Assembly (NCBI GenBank): GCA_028752905.1
Contig: JAQNBH010000012.1
Coordinates: 19,681,545 to 19,745,544 of the forward strand
DNA from: Cladorhizidae sp. MBARI D1340-BT2
Taxonomy: Eukaryota; Porifera; Demospongiae; Poecilosclerida; Cladorhizidae
Length of the DNA: 64,000 nucleotides
Reading direction: 5' to 3'
Position 1 is the first letter of the stretch; the number at the start of each line of letters is the position of its first letter. Below are positions 24,119-37,431 of this stretch, piece after piece. The notes under the pieces were generated by a model. It was not told where the DNA came from, made no database searches, and saw only the letters and a list, made by a program, of their open reading frames with translations. Position numbers and translations under genes: made by a program.

Positions 24119-25002
24119 CTCATTTCCCCCCCCAAAATCTTGTTATTTTGCCGTAAAGCTCATAACTTTTCTACACTTTACCCAAAAAAGATAATTTTTA
24201 TATCACCGGATAGCCCTTCAAATTATCTGTCTTTTGTACGTGCCAAAATTTTGAGTACTCTAAGTATTAGCAAGTTATGGTGATTTGAAGTGGTAAGGTT
24301 TGCGATCTTTCCTGGCGTTTTCCAGTTGCCAAAGCGGTGGCCTGCCAGTGAAAAACCACTACATTTATTGATAATCTGTTGACATGTTGCAGATAAGGGC
24401 CTTCTCTATCAGTTGACAAAATCTGGGACTTTGGTCTTGTTAATTAGGGCAGTTATGACATGTTAGCTTCGTAGATTATCCACACTTCACTGAATAGACT
24501 TGATGTATAGCTATTAAGATAGGACTCTCTAAGTGCTCTCTCTTGATACCAAACATCCATATATTCTGCACACTTCACTGTAATGGACTTGCAAGATAGG
24601 TATCTCTCAGTGTTCTCTATCTTGAGCTAAACATGTTAGCTTCATAGATTCTCCACACTTCACTGAATAGACTTGATATATAGCTCTAAAGGTAGGCCTC
24701 TCTCTGTTCTCTCTCTTGATACCAAACATCCGTATATTCTGCATACATAGAATCACAAGATAGGTTTCTCTATGTGTTCTCTATCTTGATGCTAAACAGG
24801 TTAGCTTCATAGATTCTCCACACTTCACTGTATAAACTTGATATATAGCTATTAAGATAGATCTCTCCCTGTGCTCTCTGTTGATATCAAACATCCATAA
24901 TATTCTGCACACTTCACTGTAATGGACTTGATATGATTCGAATGATAGGTTTCATTATGTGTTCTCTATCTTGATATTTGCCCTAATTTGATCTATATGT
25001 TT
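24119..25002 (+). repeat. Monomer M28, S class, 884 bp
   Basis: Private 'cttcaaattatc' and 'atttgatctatatg'; it shares 'aagatagatctc' with M26. Confidence 0.95.
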
Positions 25003-25885
25003 CTCATTTCCCCCCCCAAAATCTTGTTATTTTGCCGTAAAGCTCATAACTTTTCTACACTTTACCCAAAAAAGATAATTTTATATCACCGGATAGCCCT
25101 TCTAATTATCTGTCTTTTGTACGTGCCAAAATTTTGAGTACTCTAAGTATTAGCAAGTTATGGTGATTTGAAGTGGTAAGGTTTGCGATCTTTCCTGGCG
25201 TTTTCCAGTTGCCAAAGCGGTGGCCTGCCAGTGAAAAACCACTACATTTATTGATAATCTGTTGACATGTTGCAGATAAGGGCCTTCTCTATCAGTTGAC
25301 AAAATCTGGGACTTTGGTCTTGTTAATTAGGGCAGTTATGACATGTTAGCTTCGTAGATTATCCACACTTCACTGAATAGACTTGATGTATAGCTATTAA
25401 GATAGGACTCTCTAAGTGCTCTCTCTTGATACCAAACATCCATATATTCTGCACACTTCACTGTAATGGACTTGCAAGATAGGTATCTCTCAGTGTTCTC
25501 TATCTTGAGCTAAACATGTTAGCTTCATAGATTCTCCACACTTCACTGAATAGACTTGATATATAGCTCTAAAGGTAGGCCTCTCTCTGTTCTCTCTCTT
25601 GATACCAAACATCCGTATATTCTGCATACATAGAATCACAAGATAGGTTTCTCTATGTGTTCTCTATCTTGATGCTAAACAGGTTAGCTTCATAGATTCT
25701 CCACACTTCACTGTATAAACTTGATATATAGCTATTAAGATAGGTCTCTCCCTGTGCTCTCTGTTGATATCAAACATCCATAATATTCTGCAAACTTCAC
25801 TGTAATGGACTTGATATGATTCGAATGATAGGTTTCATTATGTGTTCTCTATCTTGATATTTGCCCTAATTTGGTCTATATGTTT
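25003..25885 (+). repeat. Monomer M29, S class, 883 bp
   Basis: A 1-bp deletion gives 'gataattttatatc'. It ends with 'gcaaacttcac', shared with M31, M36, M41 and M64. Confidence 0.95.
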
Positions 25886-26767
25886 CTCATTTTCACCCCC
25901 AAAATCTTGTTATTTTGCCGTTAAGCTCATAACTTTTCTACACTTTACCCAAAAAAGATAATTTTTATATCACCGGATAGCCCTTCTAATTATCTGTCTT
26001 TTGTACGTGCCAAAATTTTGAGTACTCTAAGTATTAGCAAGTTATGGTGATTTGAAGTGGTAAGGTTTGCGATCTTTCCTGGCGTTTTCCAGTTGCCAAA
26101 GCGGTGGCCTGCCTGTGAAAAACCACTACATTTATTGATAATCTGTTGACATGTTGCAGATAAGGGCCTTCTCTATCAGTTGACAAAATCTGGGACTTTG
26201 GTCTTGTTAATTAGGGCAGTTATGACATGTTAGCTTCGTAGATTATCCACACTTCACTGAATAGACTTGATGTATAGCTATTAAGATAGGACTCTCTAAG
26301 TGCTCTCTCTTGATACCAAACATCCATATATTCTGCACACTTCACTGTACTGGACTTGCATGATAGGTATCTCTCAGTGTTCTCTATCTTGAGCTAAACA
26401 TGTTAGCTTCATAGATTCTCCACACTTCACTGAATAGACTTGATATATAGCTCTAAAGGTAGGCCTCTCTCTGTTCTCTCTTGATACCAAACATCCGTAT
26501 ATTCTGCATACATAGAATCACAAGATAGGTTTCTCTATGTGTTCTCTATCTTGATGCTAAACAGGTTAGCTTCATAGATTCTCCACACTTCACTGTATAA
26601 ACTTGATATATAGCTATTAAGATAGGTCTCTCCCTGTGCTCTCTGTTGATATCAAACATCCATAATATTCTGCACACTTCACTGTAATGGACTTGATATG
26701 ATTCGAATGATAGGTTTCATTATGTGTTCTCTATCTTGATATTTGCCCTAATTTGGTCTATATGTTT
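25886..26767 (+). repeat. Monomer M30, S class, 882 bp
   Basis: The tract has an internal A ('tttcaccccc'), followed by 'gttaagctcataac'. It has 'gtactggacttgcatg', shared with M32, and the private 'gcctgtgaaaa'. Confidence 0.95.
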
Positions 26768-27651
26768 CTCATTTTTCCCCCAAAAATCTTGTTATTTTGC
26801 CGTAAAGCTTATAACATTTCAACACTTTACCTAAAAAAGATAATTTTTATATCACCGGATAGCCCTTCTAATTATCTGTCTTTTGTACGTGCCAAAATTT
26901 TGAGTACTCTAAGTATTAGCAAGTTATGGTGATTTGAAGTGGTAAGGTTTGCGATCTTTCCTGGCGTTTTCCAGTTGCCAAAGCGGTGGCCTGCCAGTGA
27001 AAAACCACTACATTTATTGATAATCTGTTGACATGTTGCAGATAAGGGCCTTCTCTATCAGTTGACAAAATCTGGGACTTTGGTCTTGTTAATTAGGGCA
27101 GTTATGACATGTTAGCTTCGTAGATTATCCACACTTCACTGAATAGACTTGATGTATAGCTATTAAGATAGGACTCTCTAAGTGCTCTCTCTTGATACCA
27201 AACATCCATATATTCTGCACACTTCACTGTAATGGACTTGCAAGATAGGTATCTCTCAGTGTTCTCTATCTTGAGCTAAACATGTTAGCTTCATAGATTC
27301 TCCACACTTCACTGAATAGACTTGATATATAGCTCTAAAGGTAGGCCTCTCTCTGTTCTCTCTCTTGATACCAAACATCCGTATATTCTGCATACATAGA
27401 ATCACAAGATAGGTTTCTCTATGTGTTCTCTATCTTGATGCTAAACAGGTTAGCTTCATAGATTCTCCACACTTCACTGTATAAACTTGATATATAGCTA
27501 TTAAGATAGGTCTCTCCCTGTGCTCTCTGTTGATATCAAACATCCATAATATTCTGCAAACTTCACTGTAATGGACTTGATATGATTCGAATGATAGGTT
27601 TCATTATGTGTTCTCTATCTTGATATTTGCCCTAATTTGGTCTATATGTTT
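26768..27651 (+). repeat. Monomer M31, S class, 884 bp
   Basis: It has 'cttataac', 'acctaaaaaag' (also in M33, M34 and M39), 'gcaagat' and a 'gcaaacttc' end. Confidence 0.95.
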
Positions 27652-28533
27652 CTCATTTTCACCCCCAAAATCTTGTTATTTTGCCGTTAAGCTCATAACT
27701 TTTCTACACTTTACCCAAAAAAGATAATTTTTATATCACCGGATAGCCCTTCTAATTATCTGTCTTTTGTACGTGCCAAAATTTTGAGTACTCTAAGTAT
27801 TAGCAAGTTATGGTGATTTGAAGTGGTAAGGTTTGCGATCTTTCCTGGCGTTTTCCAGTTGCCAAAGCGGTGGCCTGCCAGTGAAAAACCACTACATTTA
27901 TTGATAATCTGTTGACATGTTGCAGATAAGGGCCTTCTCTATCAGTTGACAAAATCTGGGACTTTGGTCTTGTTAATTAGGGCAGTTATGACATGTTAGC
28001 TTCGTAGATTATCCACACTTCACTGAATAGACTTGATGTATAGCTATTAAGATAGGACTCTCTAAGTGCTCTCTCTTGATACCAAACATCCATATATTCT
28101 GCACACTTCACTGTACTGGACTTGCATGATAGGTATCTCTCAGTGTTCTCTATCTTGAGCTAAACATGTTAGCTTCATAGATTCTCCACACTTCACTGAA
28201 TAGACTTGATATATAGCTCTAAAGGTAGGCCTCTCTCTGTTCTCTCTTGATACCAAACATCCGTATATTCTGCATACATAGAATCACAAGATAGGTTTCT
28301 CTATGTGTTCTCTATCTTGATGCTAAACAGGTTAGCTTCATAGATTCTCCACACTTCACTGTATAAACTTGATATATAGCTATTAAGATAGGTCTCTCCC
28401 TGTGCTCTCTGTTGATATCAAACATCCATAATATTCTGCACACTTCACTGTAATGGACTTGATATGATTCGAATGATAGGTTTCATTATGTGTTCTCTAT
28501 CTTGATATTTGCCCTAATTTGGTCTATATGTTT
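27652..28533 (+). repeat. Monomer M32, S class, 882 bp
   Basis: Copy of M30 1,766 bp later: 'tttcaccccc', 'gttaagctc' and 'gtactgg', without the M30 private change 'gcctgtg'. Confidence 0.95.
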
Positions 28534-28872
28534 CTCATTTTCCCCCCAAAAATCTTGTTATTTTGCCGTAAAGCTTATAACATTTCAACACTTTACCTAA
28601 AAAAGATAATTTTTATATCACCGGATAGCCCTTCTAATTATCTGTCTTTTGTACGTGCCAAAATTTTGAGTACTCTAAGTATTAGCAAGTTATGGTGATT
28701 TGAAGTGGTAAGGTTTGCGATCTTTCCTGGCGTTTTCCAGTTGCCAAAGCGGTGGCCTGCCAGTGAAAAACCACTACATTTATTGATAATCTGTTGACAT
28801 GTTGCAGATAAGGGCCTTCTCTATCAGTTGACAAAATCTGGGACTTTGGTCTTGTTAATTAGGGCAGTTATG
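27652..28872 (+). repeat. Dimer duplication, copy 2 (M32 and first part of M33)
   Basis: It repeats copy 1 at 1,766 bp spacing until the length-class site of M33, where the L form replaces the S form. That is the likely edge of the exchange. Confidence 0.8.
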
Positions 28873-29438
28873 AATTGTACTCTTACTTGATGCTAAACAT
28901 GTTAGCTTCTTAGATTATCCACACTTCACTGAATAGACTTGATGTATAGCTATTAAGATAGGCTCTCTAAGTGCTCTCTCTTGATACCAAACATCCATAT
29001 ATTCTGCACACTTCACTGTAATGGACTTGCATGATAGGTATCTCTCAGTGTTCTCTATCTTGAGCTAAACATGTTAGCTTCATAGATTCTCCACACTTCA
29101 CTGAATAGACTTGATATATAGCTCTAAAGGTAGGCCTCTCTCTGTTCTCTCTTGATACCAAACATCCGTATATTCTGCATACATAGAATCACAAGATAGG
29201 TTTCTCTATGTGTTCTCTATCTTGATGCTAAACAGGTTAGCTTCATAGATTCTCCACACTTCACTGTATAAACTTGATATATAGCTATTAAGATAGGTCT
29301 CTCCCTGTGCTCTCTGTTGATATCAAACATCCATAATATTCTGCACACTTCACTGTAATGGACTTGATATGATTCGAATGATAGGTTTCATTATGTGTTC
29401 TCTATCTTGATATTTGCCCTAATTTGGTCTATATGTTT
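28534..29438 (+). repeat. Monomer M33, L class, 905 bp
   Basis: The first half is M31-like ('cttataac', 'acctaaaaaag'). The second half is L with 'aggctctct' and 'gttctctcttg'. One of only two L units after M25, the other being M38. Confidence 0.95.
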
Positions 29439-30326
29439 CTCATTTTCCCCCCAAAAATCTTGTTATTTTGCCGTAAAGCTTATAACATTTCAACACTTTA
29501 CCTAAAAAAGATAATTTTTATATCACCGGATAGCCCTTCTAATTATCTGTCTTTTGTACGTGCCAAAATTTTGAGTACTCTAAGTATTAGCAAGTTATGG
29601 TGATTTGAAGTGGTAAGGTTTGCGATCTTTCCTGGCGTTTTCCAGTTGCCAAAGCGGTGGCCTGCCAGTGAAAAACCACTACATTTATTGATAATCTGTT
29701 GACATGTTGCAGATAAGGGCCTTCTCTATCAGTTGACAAAATCTGGGACTTTGGTCTTGTTAATTAGGGCAGTTATGACATGTTAGCTTCGTAGATTATC
29801 CACACTTCACTGAATAGACTTGATGTATAGCTATTAAGATAGGACTCTCTAAGTGCTCTCTCTTGATACCAAACATCCATATATTCTGCACACTTCACTG
29901 TAATGGACTTGCAAGATAGGTATCTCTCAGTGTTCTCTATCTTGAGCTAAACATGTTAGCTTCATAGATTCTCCACACTTCACTGAATAGACTTGATATA
30001 ATTATAGCTCTAAAGGTAGGCCTCTCTCTGTTCTCTCTCTTGATACCAAACATCCGTATATTCTGCATACATAGAATCACAAGATAGGTTTCTCTATGTG
30101 TTCTCTATCTTGATGCTAAACAGGTTAGCTTCATAGATTCTCCACACTTCACTGTATAAACTTGATATATTGCTATTAAGATAGGTCTCTCCCTGTGCTC
30201 TCTGTTGATATCAAACATCCATAATATTCTGCACACTTCACTGTAATGGACTTGATATGATTCGAATGATAGGTTTCATTATGTGTTCTCTATCTTGATA
30301 TTTGCCCTAATTTGGTCTATATGTTT
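29439..30326 (+). repeat. Monomer M34, S class, 888 bp
   Basis: It has 'acctaaaaaag', the 'aatt' insertion in subrepeat 2 and 'gatatattgctatt' in subrepeat 3. Counterpart of M39. Confidence 0.95.
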
Positions 30327-31214
30327 CTCATTTTTCCCCCAAAAATCTTGTTATTTTGCCGTAAAGCTCATAACATTTCAACACTTTACCCAAAAAAGAT
30401 AATATTTATATCACCGGATAGCCCTTCTAATTATCTGTCTTTTGTACGTGTCAAAATTTTGAGTACTCTAAGTATTAGCAAGTTATGGTGATTTGAAGTG
30501 GTAAGGTTTGCGATCTTTCCTGGCGTTTTCCAGTTGCCAAAGCGGTGGCCTGCCAGTGAAAAACCACTACATTTATTGATAATCTGTTGACAGGTTGCAG
30601 ATAAGGGCCTTCTCTATCAGTTGACAAAATCTGGGACTTTGGTCTTGTTAATTAGGGCAGTTATGACATGTTAGCTTCGTAGATTATCCACACTTCACTG
30701 AATAGACTTGATGTATAGCTATTAAGATAGGACTCTCTAAGTGCTCTCTCTTGATACCAAACATCCATATATTCTGCACACTTCACTGTAATGGACTTGC
30801 AAGATAGGTATCTCTCAGTGTTCTCTATCTTGAGCTAAACATGTTAGCTTCATAGATTCTCCACACTTCACTGAATAGACTTGATATAATTATAGCTCTA
30901 AAGGTAGGCCTCTCTCTGTTCTCTCTCTTGATACCAAACATCCGTATATTCTGCATACATAGAATCACAAGATAGGTTTCTCTATGTGTTCTCTATCTTG
31001 ATGCTAAACAGGTTAGCTTCATAGATTCTCCACACTTCACTGTATAAACTTGATATATAGCTATTAAGATCGATCTCTCCCTGTGCTCTCTGTTGATATC
31101 AAACATCCTTAATATTCTGCACACTTCACTGTAATGGACTTGATATGATTCGAATGATAGGTTTCATTATGTGTTCTCTATCTTGATATTTGCCCTAATT
31201 TGGTCTATATGTTT
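30327..31214 (+). repeat. Monomer M35, S class, 888 bp
   Basis: It has 'gataatatttat', 'gtacgtgtcaaaa', 'gacaggttgc', the 'aatt' insertion, 'aagatcgatctc' and 'catccttaat'. The same set recurs in M40. Confidence 0.95.
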
Positions 31215-32098
31215 CTCATTTCCCCCCCCAAAATCTTGTTATTTTGCCGTAAAGCTCATAACTTTTCTACACTTTACCCAAAAAAGAAATTTTTTATATC
31301 ATCGGATAGTCCTTCTAATTATCTGTCTTTTGTACGTGCCAAAATTTTGAGTACTCTAAGTATTAGCAAGTTATGGTGATTTGAAGTGGTAAGGTTTGCG
31401 ATCTTTCCTGGCGTTTTCCAGTTGCCAAAGCGGTGGCCTGCCAGTGAAAAACCACTACATTTATTGATAATCTGTTGACATGTTGCAGATAAGGGCCTTC
31501 TCTATCAGTTGACAAAATCTGGGACTTTGGTCTTGTTAATTAGGGCAGTTATGACATGTTAGCTTCGTAGATTATCCACACTTCACTGAATAGACTTGAT
31601 GTATAGCTATTAAGATAGGACTCTCTAAGTGCTCTCTCTTGATACCAAACATCCATATATTCTGCACACTTCACTGTAATGGACTTGCAAGATAGGTATC
31701 TCTCAGTGTTCTCTATCTTGAGCTAAACATGTTAGCTTCATAGATTCTCCACACTTCACTGAATAGACTTGATATATAGCTCTAAAGGTAGGCCTCTCTC
31801 TGTTCTCTCTCTTGATACCAAACATCCGTATATTCTGCATACATAGAATCACAAGATAGGTTTCTCTATGTGTTCTCTATCTTGATGCTAAACAGGTTAG
31901 CTTCATAGATTCTCCACACTTCACTGTATAAACTTGATATATAGCTATTAAGATAGGTCTCTCCCTGTGCTCTCTGTTGATATCAAACATCCATAATATT
32001 CTGCAAACTTCACTGTAATGGACTTGATATGATTCGAATGATAGGTTTCATTATGTGTTCTCTATCTTGATATTTGCCCTAATTTGGTCTATATGTTT
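31215..32098 (+). repeat. Monomer M36, S class, 884 bp
   Basis: It has 'aaagaaattttttatatc', 'catcggatagtcc' and a 'gcaaacttc' end. Counterpart of M41. Confidence 0.95.
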
Positions 32099-32982
32099 CT
32101 CATTTCCCCCCCCAAAATCTTGTTATTTTGCCGTAAAGCTCATAACTTTTCTACACTTTACCCAAAAAAGATAATTTTTATATCACCGGATAGCCCTTCT
32201 AATTATCTGTCTTTTGTACGTGCCAAAATTTTGAGTACTCTAAGTATTAGCAAGTTATGGTGATTTGAAGTGGTAAGTTTTGCGATCTTTCCTGGCGTTT
32301 TCCAGTTGCCAAAGCGGTGGCCTGCCAGTGAAAAACCACTACATTTATTGATAATCTGTTGACATGTTGCAGATAAGGGCCTTCTCTATCAGTTGACAAA
32401 ATCTGGGACTTTGGTCTTGTTAATTAGGGCAGTTATGACATGTTAGCTTCGTAGATTATCCACACTTCACTGAATAGACTTGATGTATAGCTATTAAGAT
32501 AGGACTCTCTAAGTGCTCTCTCTTGATACCAAACATCCATATATTCTGCACACTTCACTGTAATGGACTTGCAAGATAGGTATCTCTCAGTGTTCTCTAT
32601 CTTGAGCTAAACATGTTAGCTTCATAGATTCTCCACACTTCACTGAATAGACTTGATATATAGCTCTAAAGGTAGGCCTCTCTCTGTTCTCTCTCTTGAT
32701 ACCAAACATCCGTATATTCTGCATACATAGAATCACAAGATAGGTTTCTCTATGTGTTCTCTATCTTGATGCTAAACAGGTTAGCTTCATAGATTCTCCA
32801 CACTTCACTGTATAAACTTGATATATAGCTATTAAGATAGGTCTCTCCCTGTGCTCTCTGTTGATATCAAACATCCATAATATTCTGCACACTTCACTGT
32901 AATGGACTTGATATGATTCGAATGATAGGTTTCATTATGTGTTCTCTATCTTGATATTTGCCCTAATTTGGTCTATATGTTT
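32099..32982 (+). repeat. Monomer M37, S class, 884 bp
   Basis: It has 'ggtaagttttgcg', 'gcaagat' and 'gttctctctcttg'. Counterpart of M42. Confidence 0.95.
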
Positions 32983-33887
32983 CTCATTTTCCCCCCAAAA
33001 ATCTTGTTATTTTGCCGTAAAGCTCATAACTTTGCTACACTTTACCCAAAAAAGAAAATTTTTATATCACCGGATAGTCCTTCTAATTATCTGTCTTTTG
33101 TACTTGCCAAAATTTTGAGTACTCTAAGTATTAGCAAGTTATGGTGATTTGAAGTGGTAAGGTTTGCGATCTTTCCTGGCGTTTTCCAGTTGCCAAAGCG
33201 GTGGCCTGCCAGTGAAAAACCACTACATTTATTGATAATCTGTTGACAGGTTGCAGATAAGGGCCTTCTCTATCAGTTGACAAAATCTGGGACTTTGGTC
33301 TTGTTAATTAGGGCAGTTATGAATTGTACTCTTACTTGATGCTAAACATGTTAGCTTCTTAGATTATCCACACTTCACTGAATAGACTTGATGTATAGCT
33401 ATTAAGATAGGCTCTCTAAGTGCTCTCTCTTGATACCAAACATCCATATATTCTGCACACTTCACTGTAATGGACTTGCATGATAGGTATCTCTCAGTGT
33501 TCTCTATCTTGAGCTAAACATGTTAGCTTCATAGATTCTCCACACTTCACTGAATAGACTTGATATATAGCTCTAAAGGTAGGCCTCTCTCTGTTCTCTC
33601 TTGATACCAAACATCCGTATATTCTGCATACATAGAATCACAAGATAGGTTTCTCTATGTGTTCTCTATCTTGATGCTAAACAGGTTAGCTTCATAGATT
33701 CTCCACACTTCACTGTATAAACTTGATATATAGCTATTAAGATAGGTCTCTCCCTGTGCTCTCTGTTGATATCAAACATCCATAATATTCTGCACACTTC
33801 ACTGTAATGGACTTGATATGATTCGAATGATAGGTTTCATTATGTGTTCTCTATCTTGATATTTGCCCTAATTTGGTCTATATGTTT
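32983..33887 (+). repeat. Monomer M38, L class, 905 bp, chimeric
   Basis: The first half is M43-like ('tttgctacac', 'aaagaaaattt', 'gatagtcc', 'gtacttgcc', 'gacaggttgc'). The second half is M33-like (L form, 'aggctctct'). The switch lies between 33250 and about 33321. Confidence 0.95.
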
Positions 33888-34775
33888 CTCATTTTCCCCC
33901 CAAAAATCTTGTTATTTTGCCGTAAAGCTTATAACATTTCAACACTTTACCTAAAAAAGATAATTTTTATATCACCGGATAGCCCTTCTAATTATCTGTC
34001 TTTTGTACGTGCCAAAATTTTGAGTACTCTAAGTATTAGCAAGTTATGGTGATTTGAAGTGGTAAGGTTTGCGATCTTTCCTGGCGTTTTCCAGTTGCCA
34101 AAGCGGTGGCCTGCCAGTGAAAAACCACTACATTTATTGATAATCTGTTGACATGTTGCAGATAAGGGCCTTCTCTATCAGTTGACAAAATCTGGGACTT
34201 TGGTCTTGTTAATTAGGGCAGTTATGACATGTTAGCTTCGTAGATTATCCACACTTCACTGAATAGACTTGATGTATAGCTATTAAGATAGGACTCTCTA
34301 AGTGCTCTCTCTTGATACCAAACATCCATATATTCTGCACACTTCACTGTAATGGACTTGCAAGATAGGTATCTCTCAGTGTTCTCTATCTTGAGCTAAA
34401 CATGTTAGCTTCATAGATTCTCCACACTTCACTGAATAGACTTGATATAATTATAGCTCTAAAGGTAGGCCTCTCTCTGTTCTCTCTCTTGATACCAAAC
34501 ATCCGTATATTCTGCATACATAGAATCACAAGATAGGTTTCTCTATGTGTTCTCTATCTTGATGCTAAACAGGTTAGCTTCATAGATTCTCCACACTTCA
34601 CTGTATAAACTTGATATATTGCTATTAAGATAGGTCTCTCCCTGTGCTCTCTGTTGATATCAAACATCCATAATATTCTGCACACTTCACTGTAATGGAC
34701 TTGATATGATTCGAATGATAGGTTTCATTATGTGTTCTCTATCTTGATATTTGCCCTAATTTGGTCTATATGTTT
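33888..34775 (+). repeat. Monomer M39, S class, 888 bp
   Basis: Copy of M34 4,449 bp later, with the same 'acctaaaaaag', 'aatt' insertion and 'gatatattgctatt'. Confidence 0.95.
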
Positions 34776-35663
34776 CTCATTTTTCCCCCAAAAATCTTGT
34801 TATTTTGCCGTAAAGCTCATAACATTTCAACACTTTACCCAAAAAAGATAATATTTATATCACCGGATAGCCCTTCTAATTATCTGTCTTTTGTACGTGT
34901 CAAAATTTTGAGTACTCTAAGTATTAGCAAGTTATGGTGATTTGAAGTGGTAAGGTTTGCGATCTTTCCTGGCGTTTTCCAGTTGCCAAAGCGGTGGCCT
35001 GCCAGTGAAAAACCACTACATTTATTGATAATCTGTTGACAGGTTGCAGATAAGGGCCTTCTCTATCAGTTGACAAAATCTGGGACTTTGGTCTTGTTAA
35101 TTAGGGCAGTTATGACATGTTAGCTTCGTAGATTATCCACACTTCACTGAATAGACTTGATGTATAGCTATTAAGATAGGACTCTCTAAGTGCTCTCTCT
35201 TGATACCAAACATCCATATATTCTGCACACTTCACTGTAATGGACTTGCAAGATAGGTATCTCTCAGTGTTCTCTATCTTGAGCTAAACATGTTAGCTTC
35301 ATAGATTCTCCACACTTCACTGAATAGACTTGATATAATTATAGCTCTAAAGGTAGGCCTCTCTCTGTTCTCTCTCTTGATACCAAACATCCGTATATTC
35401 TGCATACATAGAATCACAAGATAGGTTTCTCTATGTGTTCTCTATCTTGATGCTAAACAGGTTAGCTTCATAGATTCTCCACACTTCACTGTATAAACTT
35501 GATATATAGCTATTAAGATCGATCTCTCCCTGTGCTCTCTGTTGATATCAAACATCCTTAATATTCTGCACACTTCACTGTAATGGACTTGATATGATTC
35601 GAATGATAGGTTTCATTATGTGTTCTCTATCTTGATATTTGCCCTAATTTGGTCTATATGTTT
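34776..35663 (+). repeat. Monomer M40, S class, 888 bp
   Basis: Copy of M35, with all its diagnostic changes including 'aagatcgatctc' and 'catccttaat'. Confidence 0.95.
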
Positions 35664-36547
35664 CTCATTTCCCCCCCCAAAATCTTGTTATTTTGCCGTA
35701 AAGCTCATAACTTTTCTACACTTTACCCAAAAAAGAAATTTTTTATATCATCGGATAGTCCTTCTAATTATCTGTCTTTTGTACGTGCCAAAATTTTGAG
35801 TACTCTAAGTATTAGCAAGTTATGGTGATTTGAAGTGGTAAGGTTTGCGATCTTTCCTGGCGTTTTCCAGTTGCCAAAGCGGTGGCCTGCCAGTGAAAAA
35901 CCACTACATTTATTGATAATCTGTTGACATGTTGCAGATAAGGGCCTTCTCTATCAGTTGACAAAATCTGGGACTTTGGTCTTGTTAATTAGGGCAGTTA
36001 TGACATGTTAGCTTCGTAGATTATCCACACTTCACTGAATAGACTTGATGTATAGCTATTAAGATAGGACTCTCTAAGTGCTCTCTCTTGATACCAAACA
36101 TCCATATATTCTGCACACTTCACTGTAATGGACTTGCAAGATAGGTATCTCTCAGTGTTCTCTATCTTGAGCTAAACATGTTAGCTTCATAGATTCTCCA
36201 CACTTCACTGAATAGACTTGATATATAGCTCTAAAGGTAGGCCTCTCTCTGTTCTCTCTCTTGATACCAAACATCCGTATATTCTGCATACATAGAATCA
36301 CAAGATAGGTTTCTCTATGTGTTCTCTATCTTGATGCTAAACAGGTTAGCTTCATAGATTCTCCACACTTCACTGTATAAACTTGATATATAGCTATTAA
36401 GATAGGTCTCTCCCTGTGCTCTCTGTTGATATCAAACATCCATAATATTCTGCAAACTTCACTGTAATGGACTTGATATGATTCGAATGATAGGTTTCAT
36501 TATGTGTTCTCTATCTTGATATTTGCCCTAATTTGGTCTATATGTTT
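35664..36547 (+). repeat. Monomer M41, S class, 884 bp
   Basis: Copy of M36, with 'aaagaaattttttatatc', 'gatagtcc' and 'gcaaacttc'. Confidence 0.95.
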
Positions 36548-37431
36548 CGCATTTCCCCCCCCAAAATCTTGTTATTTTGCCGTAAAGCTCATAACTTTTC
36601 TACACTTTACCCAAAAAAGATAATTTTTATATCACCGGATAGCCCTTCTAATTATCTGTCTTTTGTACGTGCCAAAATTTTGAGTACTCTAAGTATTAGC
36701 AAGTTATGGTGATTTGAAGTGGTAAGTTTTGCGATCTTTCCTGGCGTTTTCCAGTTGCCAAAGCGGTGGCCTGCCAGTGAAAAACCACTACATTTATTGA
36801 TAATCTGTTGACATGTTGCAGATAAGGGCCTTCTCTATCAGTTGACAAAATCTGGGACTTTGGTCTTGTTAATTAGGGCAGTTATGACATGTTAGCTTCG
36901 TAGATTATCCACACTTCACTGAATAGACTTGATGTATAGCTATTAAGATAGGACTCTCTAAGTGCTCTCTCTTGATACCAAACATCCATATATTCTGCAC
37001 ACTTCACTGTAATGGACTTGCAAGATAGGTATCTCTCAGTGTTCTCTATCTTGAGCTAAACATGTTAGCTTCATAGATTCTCCACACTTCACTGAATAGA
37101 CTTGATATATAGCTCTAAAGGTAGGCCTCTCTCTGTTCTCTCTCTTGATACCAAACATCCGTATATTCTGCATACATAGAATCACAAGATAGGTTTCTCT
37201 ATGTGTTCTCTATCTTGATGCTAAACAGGTTAGCTTCATAGATTCTCCACACTTCACTGTATAAACTTGATATATAGCTATTAAGATAGGTCTCTCCCTG
37301 TGCTCTCTGTTGATATCAAACATCCATAATATTCTGCACACTTCACTGTAATGGACTTGATATGATTCGAATGATAGGTTTCATTATGTGTTCTCTATCT
37401 TGATATTTGCCCTAATTTGGTCTATATGTTT
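36548..37431 (+). repeat. Monomer M42, S class, 884 bp
   Basis: Copy of M37. It starts 'cgcattt' (T to G at 36549), the one difference I noticed between the two pentamer copies. Confidence 0.95.

Larger units (their letters stand above)
25886..27651 (+). repeat. Dimer duplication, 1,766 bp, copy 1 (M30-M31)
   Basis: Diagnostic 'tttcaccccc', 'gttaagctc' and 'gtactgg' in the first unit; 'cttataac' and 'acctaaaaaag' in the second. Confidence 0.85.
28801..33249 (+). repeat. HOR pentamer, 4,449 bp, copy 1
   Basis: It runs from mid-M33 through M34-M37 to mid-M38. The left edge is set by 'gacatgttgc' at 28800 versus 'gacaggttgc' at the matching place in M38 (33249). Confidence 0.9.
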
